Program-made: the position numbers and the translations under genes
The notes under the pieces: generated by a model
Database searches by the model: none
What the model saw: the letters and a program-made list of their open reading frames with translations, nothing else
Told to the model about the DNA's origin: nothing
Shown: piece by piece, positions 35,405 through 43,681 of the stretch
Numbering within the stretch: position 1 is the stretch's first letter
Layout of the letters: each line of letters starts with the position of its first letter
Origin: Bradyrhizobium guangxiense
Lineage (GTDB): Bacteria; Pseudomonadota; Alphaproteobacteria; Rhizobiales; Xanthobacteraceae
Assembly: GCF_004114915.1 (NCBI RefSeq)
Contig: NZ_CP022219.1
Span: 4,122,501 to 4,186,500, forward strand
Length of the DNA: 64,000 nt
Reading direction: 5' to 3'

Positions 35405-35945
35405 CTCGTAATTGAAAGAGGGCGCAGGGAAGACCGGGAGCCCGCTGGCACCCGAGGTCCACTGTGCGGAATCCTGCGTAACAAGAAGCTGCACAGCGGC
35501 ATACAGGTGTAGCCAGGACATCCCGGCCTTCCCTGCGCAGTGGGTTGACGGCTTATGTCGTGCTCTCCCCGGGGAGCGTTGCACTATTGCCCCCGTCGCC
35601 TTCTCGGATGACTGATGCGCGTGCCCGGTCGGGCCGCCACATCACCGCGAGACTTGACGCCAGCCTGCGGGCGCCAGGACCACACGATTTTGCCGTACGC
35701 CGATCACACCGGTCGTATGCGCGACACTCTCGCTCACGGCTCTCCGCCCTGCGAAGCTCTTCGCGCCGATGTCACCTGCGTCCACCGCCGCCCGACCCGC
35801 GTTCGTGACGATCGCGATACGCCCCTCTTCCTTGGGCCGGGTTGCCGCGACACATACGCCCTTTCCGAATTTCGGTAAAGTGGAATATTTTTGGCGCGCC
35901 GATTGACCGAGGGCTTGGGTGTTTTGCCCGTCAGGCAACGCAAGG
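35405..35945. repeat. Long non-coding dispersed repeat
   Basis: About 540 bases with no credible gene, starting near AGAGGGCGCAGGGAAGACCG and ending in TTTTGGCGCGCCGATTGACC...TTTTGCCCG. Short open frames here translate to phrases such as KEGAGKTGSPLAPEV, which I know as a recurrent artefact ORF of a repeat family in Bradyrhizobium and relatives. Boundaries are approximate. Together with 35051-35404 it makes a 919-base gap between genes. Confidence 0.6.
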
Positions 35946-35969
35946 GGTCGTGTCGTCGGCCGGATGGAG

Positions 35970-36821
35970 CTAGCCAGCCAGCCGTTCGATCACGAGATCG
36001 AGCATCGCACGCAGGCGGGCAAGGCGCTTCATATCGCGATGATAGCCGACATAGGTGTCGCGGCCGGGCGGCGTCGCGCCGATGTCAAGCGCGACCAGAC
36101 GGCGGTCGCGGTCGCCGAGCGGACGCGGCAACACGGCGATGCCGCCGCCACCCGCGCAAAGCTCGGCCTGCACCTGCCTGTTGTTGCTGCGCGAGGCGAC
36201 ATCCGCATGCGGCAGCATGCGCTTCAGCCAGACCGCGTCCGGCATGTCGGCGAACTCGGCATTCATGGTCACAACGCGAACACCGCTGCCGTCGCCGGCG
36301 CGCGGCGGCTTGCTGCCCTTCCTGCCATAGAGCGCGTAGGGAATGTGCAGCAGCTTTCTGGAGATCACCTCGGGCTCGCTGAACGGCTTGATGCGGAAGA
36401 CGAGATCGGCTTCACGCCGCGGCAAGCTGTAGAGCCGCGCATCGGTTAGAAGCTCGACCGCCACCTTGGGGTAACGCTTGCCGAACGCGGCGATCACCGG
36501 CGACAGCATCACCGTCCCGAACCAGTCAGACGAGGACAGGCGCAACAACCCATCGAGCTGCGTCTCCGCACCCGACACGTGGCGCTGCAGAGCGAGTGTC
36601 TCGTCCTCGATCCGCTCGGCGTGGCGCAGCACGGCCGTGCCCTCGTCGGTCAGCACGAAGCCGTCCGCCGTGCGCTGGAACAGCGTCTGCCCCAACGATG
36701 TTTCGAGCGCGCGAAGCCGCCGCCCCATCGTCGGCTGGGTCTGGCCGAGCTTGCACGCGGCGGCGCCGAGCGTGCCTTCACGGGCGATCGCCAGGAAGAT
36801 GCGCAGATCGCTCCAGTCCAT
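35970..36821 (-). CDS. LysR-family transcriptional regulator
   Basis: A 283-residue LysR-type regulator. Winged helix-turn-helix at residues about 1-60 (MDWSDLRIFLAIAREGTLGAAACKLGQTQPTMGRRLRALE), then a periplasmic-binding-like effector domain (DGLLRLSSSDWFG onward). The start at 36821 follows GGTGGA; upstream in-frame codons add a non-conserved leader. It is divergent from the quinone oxidoreductase gene at 36927 with a 105-base control gap, the classic LysR-target layout, and probably controls it in response to an unknown effector. Confidence 0.93.
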   Translation of the reverse strand: MDWSDLRIFLAIAREGTLGAAACKLGQTQPTMGRRLRALETSLGQTLFQRTADGFVLTDEGTAVLRHAERIEDETLALQRHVSGAETQLDGLLRLSSSDWFGTVMLSPVIAAFGKRYPKVAVELLTDARLYSLPRREADLVFRIKPFSEPEVISRKLLHIPYALYGRKGSKPPRAGDGSGVRVVTMNAEFADMPDAVWLKRMLPHADVASRSNNRQVQAELCAGGGGIAVLPRPLGDRDRRLVALDIGATPPGRDTYVGYHRDMKRLARLRAMLDLVIERLAG

Positions 36822-36926
36822 CAGAAATCCACCCATACATAAATGTATGACGACCGTACATGCTTGTTTCTTTCCATGCAAAATTTCATGGCCATATTCG
36901 GAGCCGACAACGGAGCAAGATGGTCA

Positions 36927-37919
36927 ATGACACCACAACCGACGATGCGCGCTGGCGTCCTGGAGACCCACAACGCGCCCTTGCGTCTCTCGACCATCTC
37001 CAGACCCGAGATCGGCCCGCGCGAGGTGCTGGTGCGGGTGCAGGCGAGCGGCGTCAACCCGCTCGACACCAAGATTCACGCCGGCACGGCTGCGCATGCG
37101 CGCCATCCGCCGCCGGCGATTCCCGGGATCGATCTCGCCGGAATCGTCGAACGCAGCGGGCGCGAGGTAACGCAGTTCAAGCCAGGCGGCGAAGTCTACG
37201 GCATGACCGGAGGCGTCGGCGGCGTCCAGGGATCGCTGGCCGAGTTCGCCGCGGTCGATGCCGATCTCCTTGCATTGAAGCCCACCAATCTCAGCATGCG
37301 GGAAGCTGCCGCGCTGCCCCTGATCGTCATCACGGCCTGGGAGGGCCTGATCGACCGCGCGGGCCTGAAGGCGGGCCAGAAGGTGTTGATCCATGGCGGC
37401 GCCGGCGGCGTCGGTCATGTCGCGATCCAGATCGCACGCGCCTTCGGGGCGGCTGTGTTCGCCACGGGCTCGGCGGCGCAGCGCGTCACCATCGAAGATT
37501 TCGGCGCGGTGTTCATCGACCGCGACAGCCCGGTGGAAGCCTATGTCGCGCAGCATACCGGTGGCCGCGGCTTTGACGTCGTCTACGACACCGTCGGCGG
37601 CAAGGTGCTCGACGCCTCCTTTGAAGCGGTGCGCCGCTTCGGCCATGTGGTGAGTGCACTGGGCTGGGGGACGCACGCGCTTGCCCCGCTATCGTTCCGC
37701 GCCGCCACCTATTCCGGCGTCTTCACGCTGCTGCCGCTGCTGTCGGGCGAAGGCCGCGCGCACCATGGCGAGATCATGACGGAGGCCACGCGCCTCGTCG
37801 AAGCCGGCAAGCTCGTGCCGCTGCTCGATCCCAGGCGCTTCACGATGGAGAACGTCGGCGAGGCCTATGCGCTGATCAGGGATCACGCCGCCAAGGGCAA
37901 GCTGGTCGTCGATGTGTGA
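36927..37919 (+). CDS. Zinc-free alcohol dehydrogenase/quinone oxidoreductase family
   Basis: A 330-residue MDR-superfamily NADPH oxidoreductase. Seen: VLVRVQASGVNPLDTKI, IPGIDLAGIVERSG, the Rossmann nucleotide motif VLIHGGAGGVGHVAIQIA (about residues 152-169) and VVYDTVGGKVLD. The catalytic-zinc Cys/His set of true alcohol dehydrogenases is absent, so quinone or enone reduction is likely. It is divergent from the LysR gene and presumably its target. The ATG at 36927 is preceded by CGGAGC at wide spacing. Confidence 0.92.
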   Translation: MTPQPTMRAGVLETHNAPLRLSTISRPEIGPREVLVRVQASGVNPLDTKIHAGTAAHARHPPPAIPGIDLAGIVERSGREVTQFKPGGEVYGMTGGVGGVQGSLAEFAAVDADLLALKPTNLSMREAAALPLIVITAWEGLIDRAGLKAGQKVLIHGGAGGVGHVAIQIARAFGAAVFATGSAAQRVTIEDFGAVFIDRDSPVEAYVAQHTGGRGFDVVYDTVGGKVLDASFEAVRRFGHVVSALGWGTHALAPLSFRAATYSGVFTLLPLLSGEGRAHHGEIMTEATRLVEAGKLVPLLDPRRFTMENVGEAYALIRDHAAKGKLVVDV

Positions 37920-37947
37920 GGTGAAGCGAACGAAGGCTGGCGCGCGA

Positions 37948-38142
37948 TCAGTCCTCGCTGGACGCGGCGGAGCGGTTGCGCAGATAGGCCTGCGACAACA
38001 GGAAGAACAACGCGCGCTCGCCATGGTATTTGGCGGACGGCCGGGTGCGCTCGAAGCCGTCAGCAAATATCTTGCCGGACTGGTCGCACACCTGCCATCG
38101 CCAGCCGAACCGTTTGCGCCTGGTGAGGATCACTTCGAACAT
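37948..38142 (-). CDS. Small hypothetical protein
   Basis: A 64-residue basic protein (MFEVILTRRKRFGWRWQVCDQSGKIFADGFERTR...) that looks folded, with alternating strand residues and a helical end (GERALFFLLSQAYLRN). The strand pattern suggests a small beta-alpha unit. The start is uncertain: the same frame is open to 38379 with another ATG at 38229, and no ribosome site is strong. I recognise similar short proteins in Bradyrhizobium as hypotheticals only. Confidence 0.5.
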   Translation of the reverse strand: MFEVILTRRKRFGWRWQVCDQSGKIFADGFERTRPSAKYHGERALFFLLSQAYLRNRSAASSED

Positions 38143-38528
38143 GTCGCCGAGCTTGGTCCCCTGCTCCCTGCCGGTCTCGCAGACGCACAAGCCTGCTCCG
38201 GCCTCCTCCGTTAGACGGATGCCCGACATATATCGCAGCGCGACGGAAAGCGAATAAAATTGATTATCGGAAATACGTATCTTCCACCGGCTGTGATGAA
38301 CAAGCGACGCGCCCGGAATAAGCCGACGAGGCCGGTGTTTATTCCGCTTCTGAGAAGCAGCCCGGAAGCAAGTATTCACAACAGAATACTGGTATTGATG
38401 CCAAAGAGCTTCCGCGTATCCGTGCCCTGGACGGCGACGGTAATAGGAGATGGATCAATCGTGCGCGGAATAAGAAATGTCGTGCGAGCGGCGCCCGTCC
38501 AGCTTCTCGCAGAGGCGGCATCCAGGCC
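38143..38528. other. Intergenic region, AT-richer than neighbours
   Basis: No convincing gene. A hairpin with eight-base arms CGGAATAA (38314-38321) and TTATTCCG (38339-38346) is present, and CGGAATAA recurs at 38466-38473. A 90-codon plus-strand frame (38260-38532) has no ribosome site or protein-like pattern. Confidence 0.4.
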
Positions 38529-38630
38529 CTAAAGCATGATCTGGAAGAATGCGAAGCGGTTTTCCGGAATGATCACGCGCAAACAACAACCTTAAGCGCG
38601 ATGACGATTATCTAAATCTCATCGCGCTTT
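38529..38630. repeat. Dispersed repeat with terminal hairpin
   Basis: Begins CTAAAGCATGATCTGGAA and contains AGCGGTTTTCCGG, shared with 15209-15244. It ends with a perfect 11-base hairpin: AAGCGCGATGA (38594-38604) and TCATCGCGCTT (38619-38629). The hairpin touches the stop codon of the next minus-strand gene (38629), so it may also act at that transcript's 3' end. Confidence 0.7.
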
Positions 38631-39702
38631 AGCGCGCGACGACCTCGACTTCGCCATCGACGCCATTCACGACGTTGAAGCCGCGCTCGTAGACCTTGCC
38701 CTCGTTCTTGGCGATGGCGCGGTATTCACCCTCCGAGAGCACCACGCGCGGAAAGGCGCCGATCGATTCCTTGATGACGTCGCCGCCCGGGGTCAGCACC
38801 GACCAGGCGGTGTTGGCGAGCGCCTCGCCGCCCTTGTCGCTGACCAGCTTGAGCGTGATCACGGCGGCGCGGTGGGTGATGGTGACGTCGGTGAGCTTGC
38901 CGGCCTGGACACGGATGTCCGAGCGCACCACCGAGTTGGCGTCGCCGTAGTTGGAGACGATGTAATAGGTGCCTTCCGGTATCAGCACGACGTCGCCGGC
39001 GGCGACGTTCGGCACCAGCGAGGCGCGCTCGCCGGATTCGAACTGGCTGCCCTTGTAGATCGCGAACGAGATCTGGTTCTGCGGAATGCGGCTGGTACCG
39101 ACCCGGCCTTCGATGCGCAGGCCGCCGGCCGGCAGCACGAAGGATTCGCGGTCGGTCTCGGCCTTCAGGCTGACGGTCCGCACCGCGCTGACCAGGCCGA
39201 AGGCGACGTGCACGACGTAATTGCCGGGTGGCAGGACGATATTGGGCGAGGCATTGCGGTCCTCGCGGATCAGCTTGAAGGTGCCGTTCTCGTCGGGACG
39301 GTCGGCAAACACACGCCAGACCAGCCCGCTGGTGATCGTCGGTGTGTCCTTGCCGTATTTCGCGGTCAGCGACAGCACGCCCTGTCCGGGCGCCGCCGCA
39401 TTGAGCGGCGCGGCCGGCGGCACGGTCGTGACCGCGGGCGGCGGCATGCTGGGCGTGGCCGGCTGCATCAGGGTTGGCGGCAGGCTCGGAGGGCCGGCGC
39501 CTGGCCCGGAGGGCGGCGCCAGGCTGACGGCGCCGCCGGGGTCGGGCACCGAAGCCGGCGGCACCGGCGGCGGACGATCGGAGAAAAGCTGCGCCTGCGC
39601 AGTGTTTTGGCCTGAGGTAACCAGGCCCGCGACGAACATCAGCGCCGGCAGCAGCCTGCCGCTGCGCCGCCATCCGATGATGCCGTCACCCCCGCGTGTC
39701 AT
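38629..39702 (-). CDS. Secreted repeat-strand protein, Pro-rich N-terminal half
   Basis: A 357-residue protein with an N-terminal hydrophobic segment (LLPALMFVAGLVTSGQNTAQA), then a Pro/Ala linker (residues about 40-110), then three similar beta-rich units of about 80 residues: VLSLTAKYGKDTP..., GGLRIEGRVGTSR... and AVITLKLVSDKGGEALAN.... Each unit has a long strand and a phrase like NYVVHV, TYYIVS or EYRAIA, so it is a tandem beta-sandwich protein. It is probably periplasmic. The ATG at 39702 gives the signal an N-terminal place. No family name known to me. Confidence 0.75.
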   Translation of the reverse strand: MTRGGDGIIGWRRSGRLLPALMFVAGLVTSGQNTAQAQLFSDRPPPVPPASVPDPGGAVSLAPPSGPGAGPPSLPPTLMQPATPSMPPPAVTTVPPAAPLNAAAPGQGVLSLTAKYGKDTPTITSGLVWRVFADRPDENGTFKLIREDRNASPNIVLPPGNYVVHVAFGLVSAVRTVSLKAETDRESFVLPAGGLRIEGRVGTSRIPQNQISFAIYKGSQFESGERASLVPNVAAGDVVLIPEGTYYIVSNYGDANSVVRSDIRVQAGKLTDVTITHRAAVITLKLVSDKGGEALANTAWSVLTPGGDVIKESIGAFPRVVLSEGEYRAIAKNEGKVYERGFNVVNGVDGEVEVVAR

Positions 39703-39950
39703 GCCCCTGCTTTTCACTGAAAACGCGGCAAATTCAAGCCTCTGAAACCCCAGGAAATACGGCCTCGGTCCCCCTCTGTGGAACCGGGTTGACGGCTGCG
39801 TGATTAGTCCGGAGGCAACCGCCCCTCGCCATACTCTTGCCCCGTGCCCTTTCCAAAGCGGCATAAACCATGCTTCGCGCCTGATATGGCGGAAGGCAAG
39901 TGCGGTGCCTAGTCTGACGATGAGGGCTGGCCCGGCGTAGGAGAGTTTCG

Positions 39951-40985
39951 GTGCTGGACAGATTGAAAGGCCGGAGCGCGAACGGCTCGAATGGCGAGAA
40001 GGTGGGTCTCGGCAGCATCCGCCGGCCGGTGATCGGCCTTGCCCTTGGCGGCGGCGCGGCGCGCGGCTTTGCCCATATCGGAATCCTGAGGACCCTGATT
40101 GCTAACGGCATCGTGCCCGATGTGGTGGTCGGCACCTCCATTGGCGCCGTGGTCGGCGGCCTCCATGCGGCCGGCCGGCTCGATACGTTCGAAGATTGGG
40201 GGCGCAGCCTGCAGGGCATGCGCAACATCCTCGGCTATCTCGACATCCGCCTCAATGGCTCCGGCCTGCTCGGCGGCGAAAAGCTGGCGACCCGGCTCGA
40301 GGAGGCGATCGGGCAGATCCTGATCGAGGACCTGCCCATCAAGTTCGCGAGCGTCGCGACCGAGGTCCGCACCGGCCACGAGATCTGGCTGACACGCGGT
40401 CGCGTGGTCGATGCGATGCGGGCGTCCTACGCCCTGCCCGGGATCTTCGCGCCCGTGCTGATCGGCGACCGCTGGCTGGTCGACGGCGCGCTGGTGAACC
40501 CGGTGCCGGTCTCCGCCGCCCGCGCGCTCGGCGCCGAAATCGTCATCGCCGCAAATCTTTCCAGCGACATCTTCACCCATTCCACGACGATCTATTCGCA
40601 CGGCGCAAAGCCCGAGCCGGCCTCGCCGGCGGCCGAGGAGCCCCGCACCAAACGGCGGTTCTCGCGCCTGTTCTCGCCCGAGAAGACCGTGAAGCGCGAG
40701 TTTTTCGGCGGCAACGGCCGGCCCGGCATCTCCTCGGTGATGGTGGATGCCTTCAACATCATGCAGGACCGCATTACCCGTGCCCGCCTCGCGGGCGATC
40801 CGCCTGATCTGTTGATCACGCCACGGGTCGGCCAATTCGGCTGGTTCGACTTTCACCGCTCCGAAGACCTGATCGCACATGGCACGCGCGCCGCCGAGCG
40901 CGCGCTGGACTCGATCCAGGAGGCGATCCATGTGCTGGCCCCGGCGCCCGAAGGCACCGCGCCGAAAGCGGGCGAAGAGGCCTGA
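39951..40985 (+). CDS. Patatin-like phospholipase family protein
   Basis: A 344-residue RssA/NTE-like protein. Seen: the oxyanion loop LGGGAARGFAHIG (about residues 30-42), the nucleophile elbow VVGTSIGAVVGG (GTSIG) and the catalytic Asp in LVDGALVNPVPV. The Ser-Asp dyad is complete. It would hydrolyse phospholipids or lysophospholipids. An extra basic insertion (TKRRFSRLFSPEKTVKREF) lies in the C-terminal half. The GTG at 39951 follows GGAGAG. It abuts the convergent CBS gene with no gap. Confidence 0.93.
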   Translation: MLDRLKGRSANGSNGEKVGLGSIRRPVIGLALGGGAARGFAHIGILRTLIANGIVPDVVVGTSIGAVVGGLHAAGRLDTFEDWGRSLQGMRNILGYLDIRLNGSGLLGGEKLATRLEEAIGQILIEDLPIKFASVATEVRTGHEIWLTRGRVVDAMRASYALPGIFAPVLIGDRWLVDGALVNPVPVSAARALGAEIVIAANLSSDIFTHSTTIYSHGAKPEPASPAAEEPRTKRRFSRLFSPEKTVKREFFGGNGRPGISSVMVDAFNIMQDRITRARLAGDPPDLLITPRVGQFGWFDFHRSEDLIAHGTRAAERALDSIQEAIHVLAPAPEGTAPKAGEEA

Positions 40986-41414
40986 TCAGGCCGTCTTGAT
41001 GTAGTCGCGCAGGGCTTCCTGCTCGGACTCGTATTCCTGAACGCGACGCTTGACGATGTCGCCGATCGAAATGAGGCCGACCACCTTGCCGTTGTCGACC
41101 ACGGGCAGATGGCGGAACTTGCCCGATGTCATCATCTCCATGAGCTCGGCGACGGTGTCGGTCTCCTTGCAAGTGACGACCTTGCGGGTCATGACCTGAG
41201 CCACCGGCTCTTCCAGCACGCCGGCGCCGCGCTCGCCGAGCACGCGGACGATGTCGCGCTCCGACAGGATGCCTTCGAGCCGGCTCTGGTTCATCACCAG
41301 CACCGCACCGATCTTCTTCTCACCGAGCAGCTTGACCGCGGCAGCCAGCTTGGCGTCCGGCTCGACGCTCATGATCTGGTGCCCCTTGGTGTTGAGAATG
41401 GAACGTACCGTCAT
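40986..41414 (-). CDS. Two-CBS-domain protein
   Basis: A 142-residue protein made of a CBS pair (residues about 8-60 and 75-130; KIGAVLVMNQSRLEGILSERDIVR and KFRHLPVVDNGKVVGLISIGDIV). CBS pairs bind adenine nucleotides and often modulate another protein; here no fused effector is present. It is likely cytoplasmic, sensing energy status or redox through a partner. ATG at 41414. Its stop is the base next to the convergent patatin gene stop. Confidence 0.93.
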   Translation of the reverse strand: MTVRSILNTKGHQIMSVEPDAKLAAAVKLLGEKKIGAVLVMNQSRLEGILSERDIVRVLGERGAGVLEEPVAQVMTRKVVTCKETDTVAELMEMMTSGKFRHLPVVDNGKVVGLISIGDIVKRRVQEYESEQEALRDYIKTA

Positions 41415-41604
41415 TGTCGCCTCCCTGAATCCGAGCCGTCCGCCTGTTGGCGGTCAGGACTTGTTCTTCGAGTCTTCAACTAACAGTTTTGGCGCCGGTT
41501 TCACGCTCGGGCGCTTTGCGAAGCGCGGCCTCCATGGGCCTGTTGCTTCGGAACATTCTTCCGGCAAATGATGGATGAATTCGGGCCGCGCCGCAAGCGT
41601 CGCT

Positions 41605-42426
41605 TCAGATACGGTCTGAAACGTCCTGTGATGACGCATCCGCAGCATCGCTTCGCACGCGCGGCACGGGATCGAACAGGGTGAACAGCAACAGGCCGGC
41701 GAAGAAGCCGCCGATATGCGCCTGCCAGGCGACGCTCGTGGTTTCGGCATCGACCCCGATCGCGCCGACGCCGAAGATGATATTGACGCCGAACCACACG
41801 GCGAGGAAGCCGACCACCCGTCCGTCGCGCAGCGCGCGCGACAGCGGCAGCGCCGGAACCCTTGCTGCGGTATCGGCGTCCGAACGGTTGAACGACAGGA
41901 AGCTGCCGCGGACGAACGCGAAGCGGATGGCGGCTGCCATCGCGCCCGACACCGAGGCCGAGGCGCCGATCATCGGCGCCACCGCATGCTCATGGGTGAC
42001 GAGATGGGCGAGCGCGCCGGCCACCGCCGTCACCGCGAGGAACAGGAAGAATCTGACGGCACCAAAGCGCCGCGCCAGCGCGCTGCCGAATGGCAGCAGC
42101 CACAGCACGTTGAAGCCGAGATGGGTCAGGTTGGCGTGCAGCAGCGAATAGGTGACGAAGGTCCAGACCTTCGCCCCGGCGCCGCCTGGGATCTGCAGAT
42201 TGAGCAGAGAGGAATCGTAGCGCTTCGGAATGAAGCCGAAGACGTCGATGGTCCAGTTCTCGAGCTCCGGCGGCAGCAGCACCCGCAGATGGATCACCGC
42301 CAGGAGGGCGATATAGGCCGTCAGCGCCCCGGGCAGCGTCAGGACCGGCTCCCGCGGAACCTCCTCATGGACGGCCGGCAGGCCCGGCTGAGGATGTTGC
42401 GACGAATCTTGCGGCGGGGAATCCAA
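41605..42426 (-). CDS. Rhomboid intramembrane serine protease
   Basis: A 273-residue membrane protein with six hydrophobic segments. The catalytic Ser is in IGASASVSGAMAA and the His in SVAWQAHIGGFFAG; HANLTHLGFNVLWLLPFG is the conserved HxxxN region. The serine-histidine dyad is complete, so it should cut membrane-anchored substrates. The start is a TTG at 42426 (TTG GAT TCC), since no ATG or GTG fits near the N-terminus; another upstream start cannot be excluded. The strand upstream carries the terminator of a separate minus-strand unit at 42623-42659. Confidence 0.88.
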   Translation of the reverse strand: MDSPPQDSSQHPQPGLPAVHEEVPREPVLTLPGALTAYIALLAVIHLRVLLPPELENWTIDVFGFIPKRYDSSLLNLQIPGGAGAKVWTFVTYSLLHANLTHLGFNVLWLLPFGSALARRFGAVRFFLFLAVTAVAGALAHLVTHEHAVAPMIGASASVSGAMAAAIRFAFVRGSFLSFNRSDADTAARVPALPLSRALRDGRVVGFLAVWFGVNIIFGVGAIGVDAETTSVAWQAHIGGFFAGLLLFTLFDPVPRVRSDAADASSQDVSDRI

Positions 42427-42622
42427 GGCAGCTTCGCTTTCAGGCGCGATCGGAGCGATCTACTTGCAGATAGTCGCCTTTCCCGCCCCTGCGCAAGTGC
42501 ACAAAAGGAAATCCTCGACCAGGGGGCTCGTTTTGAGCGGCGAGGCGCGGAATCACGACTGGACGATGCTTCGTCGCCCGCGAAGTGCTGCGCTGCGTCC
42601 GGGGTACGAGCGCCTGTGCCTG

Positions 42623-42659
42623 AAAAAAGGAAAAGGCAGGGCCCTGGGAAGCCCTGCCT
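42623..42659 (-). terminator. Strong intrinsic terminator on the minus strand
   Basis: Nine-base perfect arms (42634-42642 and 42651-42659, AGGCAGGGC on plus) with an eight-base loop. Read on the minus strand the hairpin is followed by TTTTCCTTTTTT (42634 down to 42623). No credible minus-strand protein gene ends just before it, so it probably ends a non-coding transcript. Confidence 0.75.
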
Positions 42660-42830
42660 GTCCGTGTCGGCCTTCCGATGCCGGAGGAATGAAGGTGTAT
42701 CCCCACCCCTCCCCGGCCCGTGGCCAAACTGTTTGACGCCTCGTGTACAGACCTCGCCGAGAACCTGGAGAAAAAGCGGCGAGGCTTGCGACCGCGGTCA
42801 CCATAGCAGCGCCGCGCGCGCCGCAAAGCG
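42623..42830 (-). ncRNA. Candidate small RNA locus
   Basis: A minus-strand interval of up to about 200 bases that ends in the terminator above. It can fold a stem near its 5' side (CCTCGCCG with CGGCGAGG around a 20-base loop) and has a G-rich stretch near 42700-42720. Open frames in it (for example from 42804) run straight through the terminator and are not protein-like. The 5' end is a guess; a perfect CtrA box lies just upstream at 42836-42850. It matches none of the standard RNAs (tmRNA, SRP, RNase P, 6S) that I can recognise. Confidence 0.4.
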
Positions 42831-42835
42831 CATAG

Positions 42836-42850
42836 TTAATTTAACGTTAA
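42836..42850. promoter_or_regulatory. Perfect CtrA-type box (TTAA-N7-TTAA)
   Basis: TTAATTTAACGTTAA lies between the candidate minus-strand small RNA and the PAS gene at 42999. It matches the CtrA consensus exactly and is in the expected promoter-proximal position for the minus-strand transcript. Match seen; regulation inferred. Confidence 0.5.
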
Positions 42851-42998
42851 CAACGCAAAGACCGCCTGAACGGGGGCGAAAACGCCCGCTCGGCATGGAC
42901 GCTGCAAATCCCCTCCTGCACAACAACACAAGGGATCGTGGCTGCACTGAAGCGGGACAGGTTTGTCTCATCAGGTTGCGCCCGGGTAAGCGTCAGAC

Positions 42999-43553
42999 AT
43001 GAAACATCCGTCAAGCCGCGCGTTCTTCTCGTATTGGGACAGCAAGCGCGGCGCTGCACGGGCCCCTGATCGGGCCGACATCGACCCGGCCGCGGTGCGT
43101 GGCCTGCTCGGCGACATCTTCGTGCTCTCCTGCGAGCCGAAGCTCGGCTTCCCGTTCCGCGTCGCCGGCACGCGCGTCTGCGCGCTGGCCGGGTGTGACC
43201 TCAAGGACCAGAGCTTTGCGGCCCTGTTCGATGATGCGAGCCGTAGCGAGATCGAGGAGATCGCGACCATCGTCGCCGACGAAGCGCTAGGTGCGATCGC
43301 CGGCGTCACGGCCGCGCGCGAAGACGGCAGCAAGGCCTATCTCGAGCTGTTGCTGCTGCCCTTCAACGCCCGCCCGCACACGCCGGTGAGCGTGACAGGC
43401 GTGCTCGCGCCGTTCGACGACGAATGCGGCGCGCTTTCAGCCTTCACCCTCACCTCCTGGCGCTATCTGCACCAGCCGGAGAAACTGCTGCCGCGCGCGA
43501 TCCGGAAATTGCAGATCGCACGCGGGCTGATGGTGTATGAAGGGCTGAGGTAG
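42999..43553 (+). CDS. PAS_5-type (PAS domain) protein
   Basis: A 184-residue soluble protein matching the alphaproteobacterial single PAS family (PF07310-like): AFFSYWDSKRGAARAPDRADIDPAAVRGLLGDIFVL, FPFRVAGTRVCALAGCDL and SFAALFDDASR. It ends with a short helical tail (KLQIARGLMVYEGL). There is no output domain, so it would signal through a partner. The ATG at 42999 lies 150 bases after the CtrA-type box. The frame ends before an independent gene at 43682. Confidence 0.9.
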   Translation: MKHPSSRAFFSYWDSKRGAARAPDRADIDPAAVRGLLGDIFVLSCEPKLGFPFRVAGTRVCALAGCDLKDQSFAALFDDASRSEIEEIATIVADEALGAIAGVTAAREDGSKAYLELLLLPFNARPHTPVSVTGVLAPFDDECGALSAFTLTSWRYLHQPEKLLPRAIRKLQIARGLMVYEGLR

Positions 43554-43681
43554 TCCCTCTCCGTGACAATTGATCGCGCTGGTGCCCGCGACCGTTTTTG
43601 CGGGATCTGCGTCATTCCTGATCGTGCCGCGAGCGGATAGTTTCCGCCTCGCGTGAAGTAACGACGATTGGGTGACACCGC

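Noticed and set aside
35545..35808. Open frames inside the long repeat
   Set aside because: Overlapping frames on both strands with Arg/His/Pro-rich noise; this belongs to a repeat family, so a gene call would be an artefact.
38260..38532. A 90-codon plus-strand frame in the 38.2-38.5 kb gap
   Set aside because: No ribosome binding site, no protein-like pattern, and it runs into a known dispersed repeat.
42553..42804. An 83-codon minus-strand frame across the candidate small RNA
   Set aside because: It reads through the terminator hairpin, has no ribosome site, and its sequence is Arg/Pro-rich noise. It cannot be fully excluded as a leader peptide.
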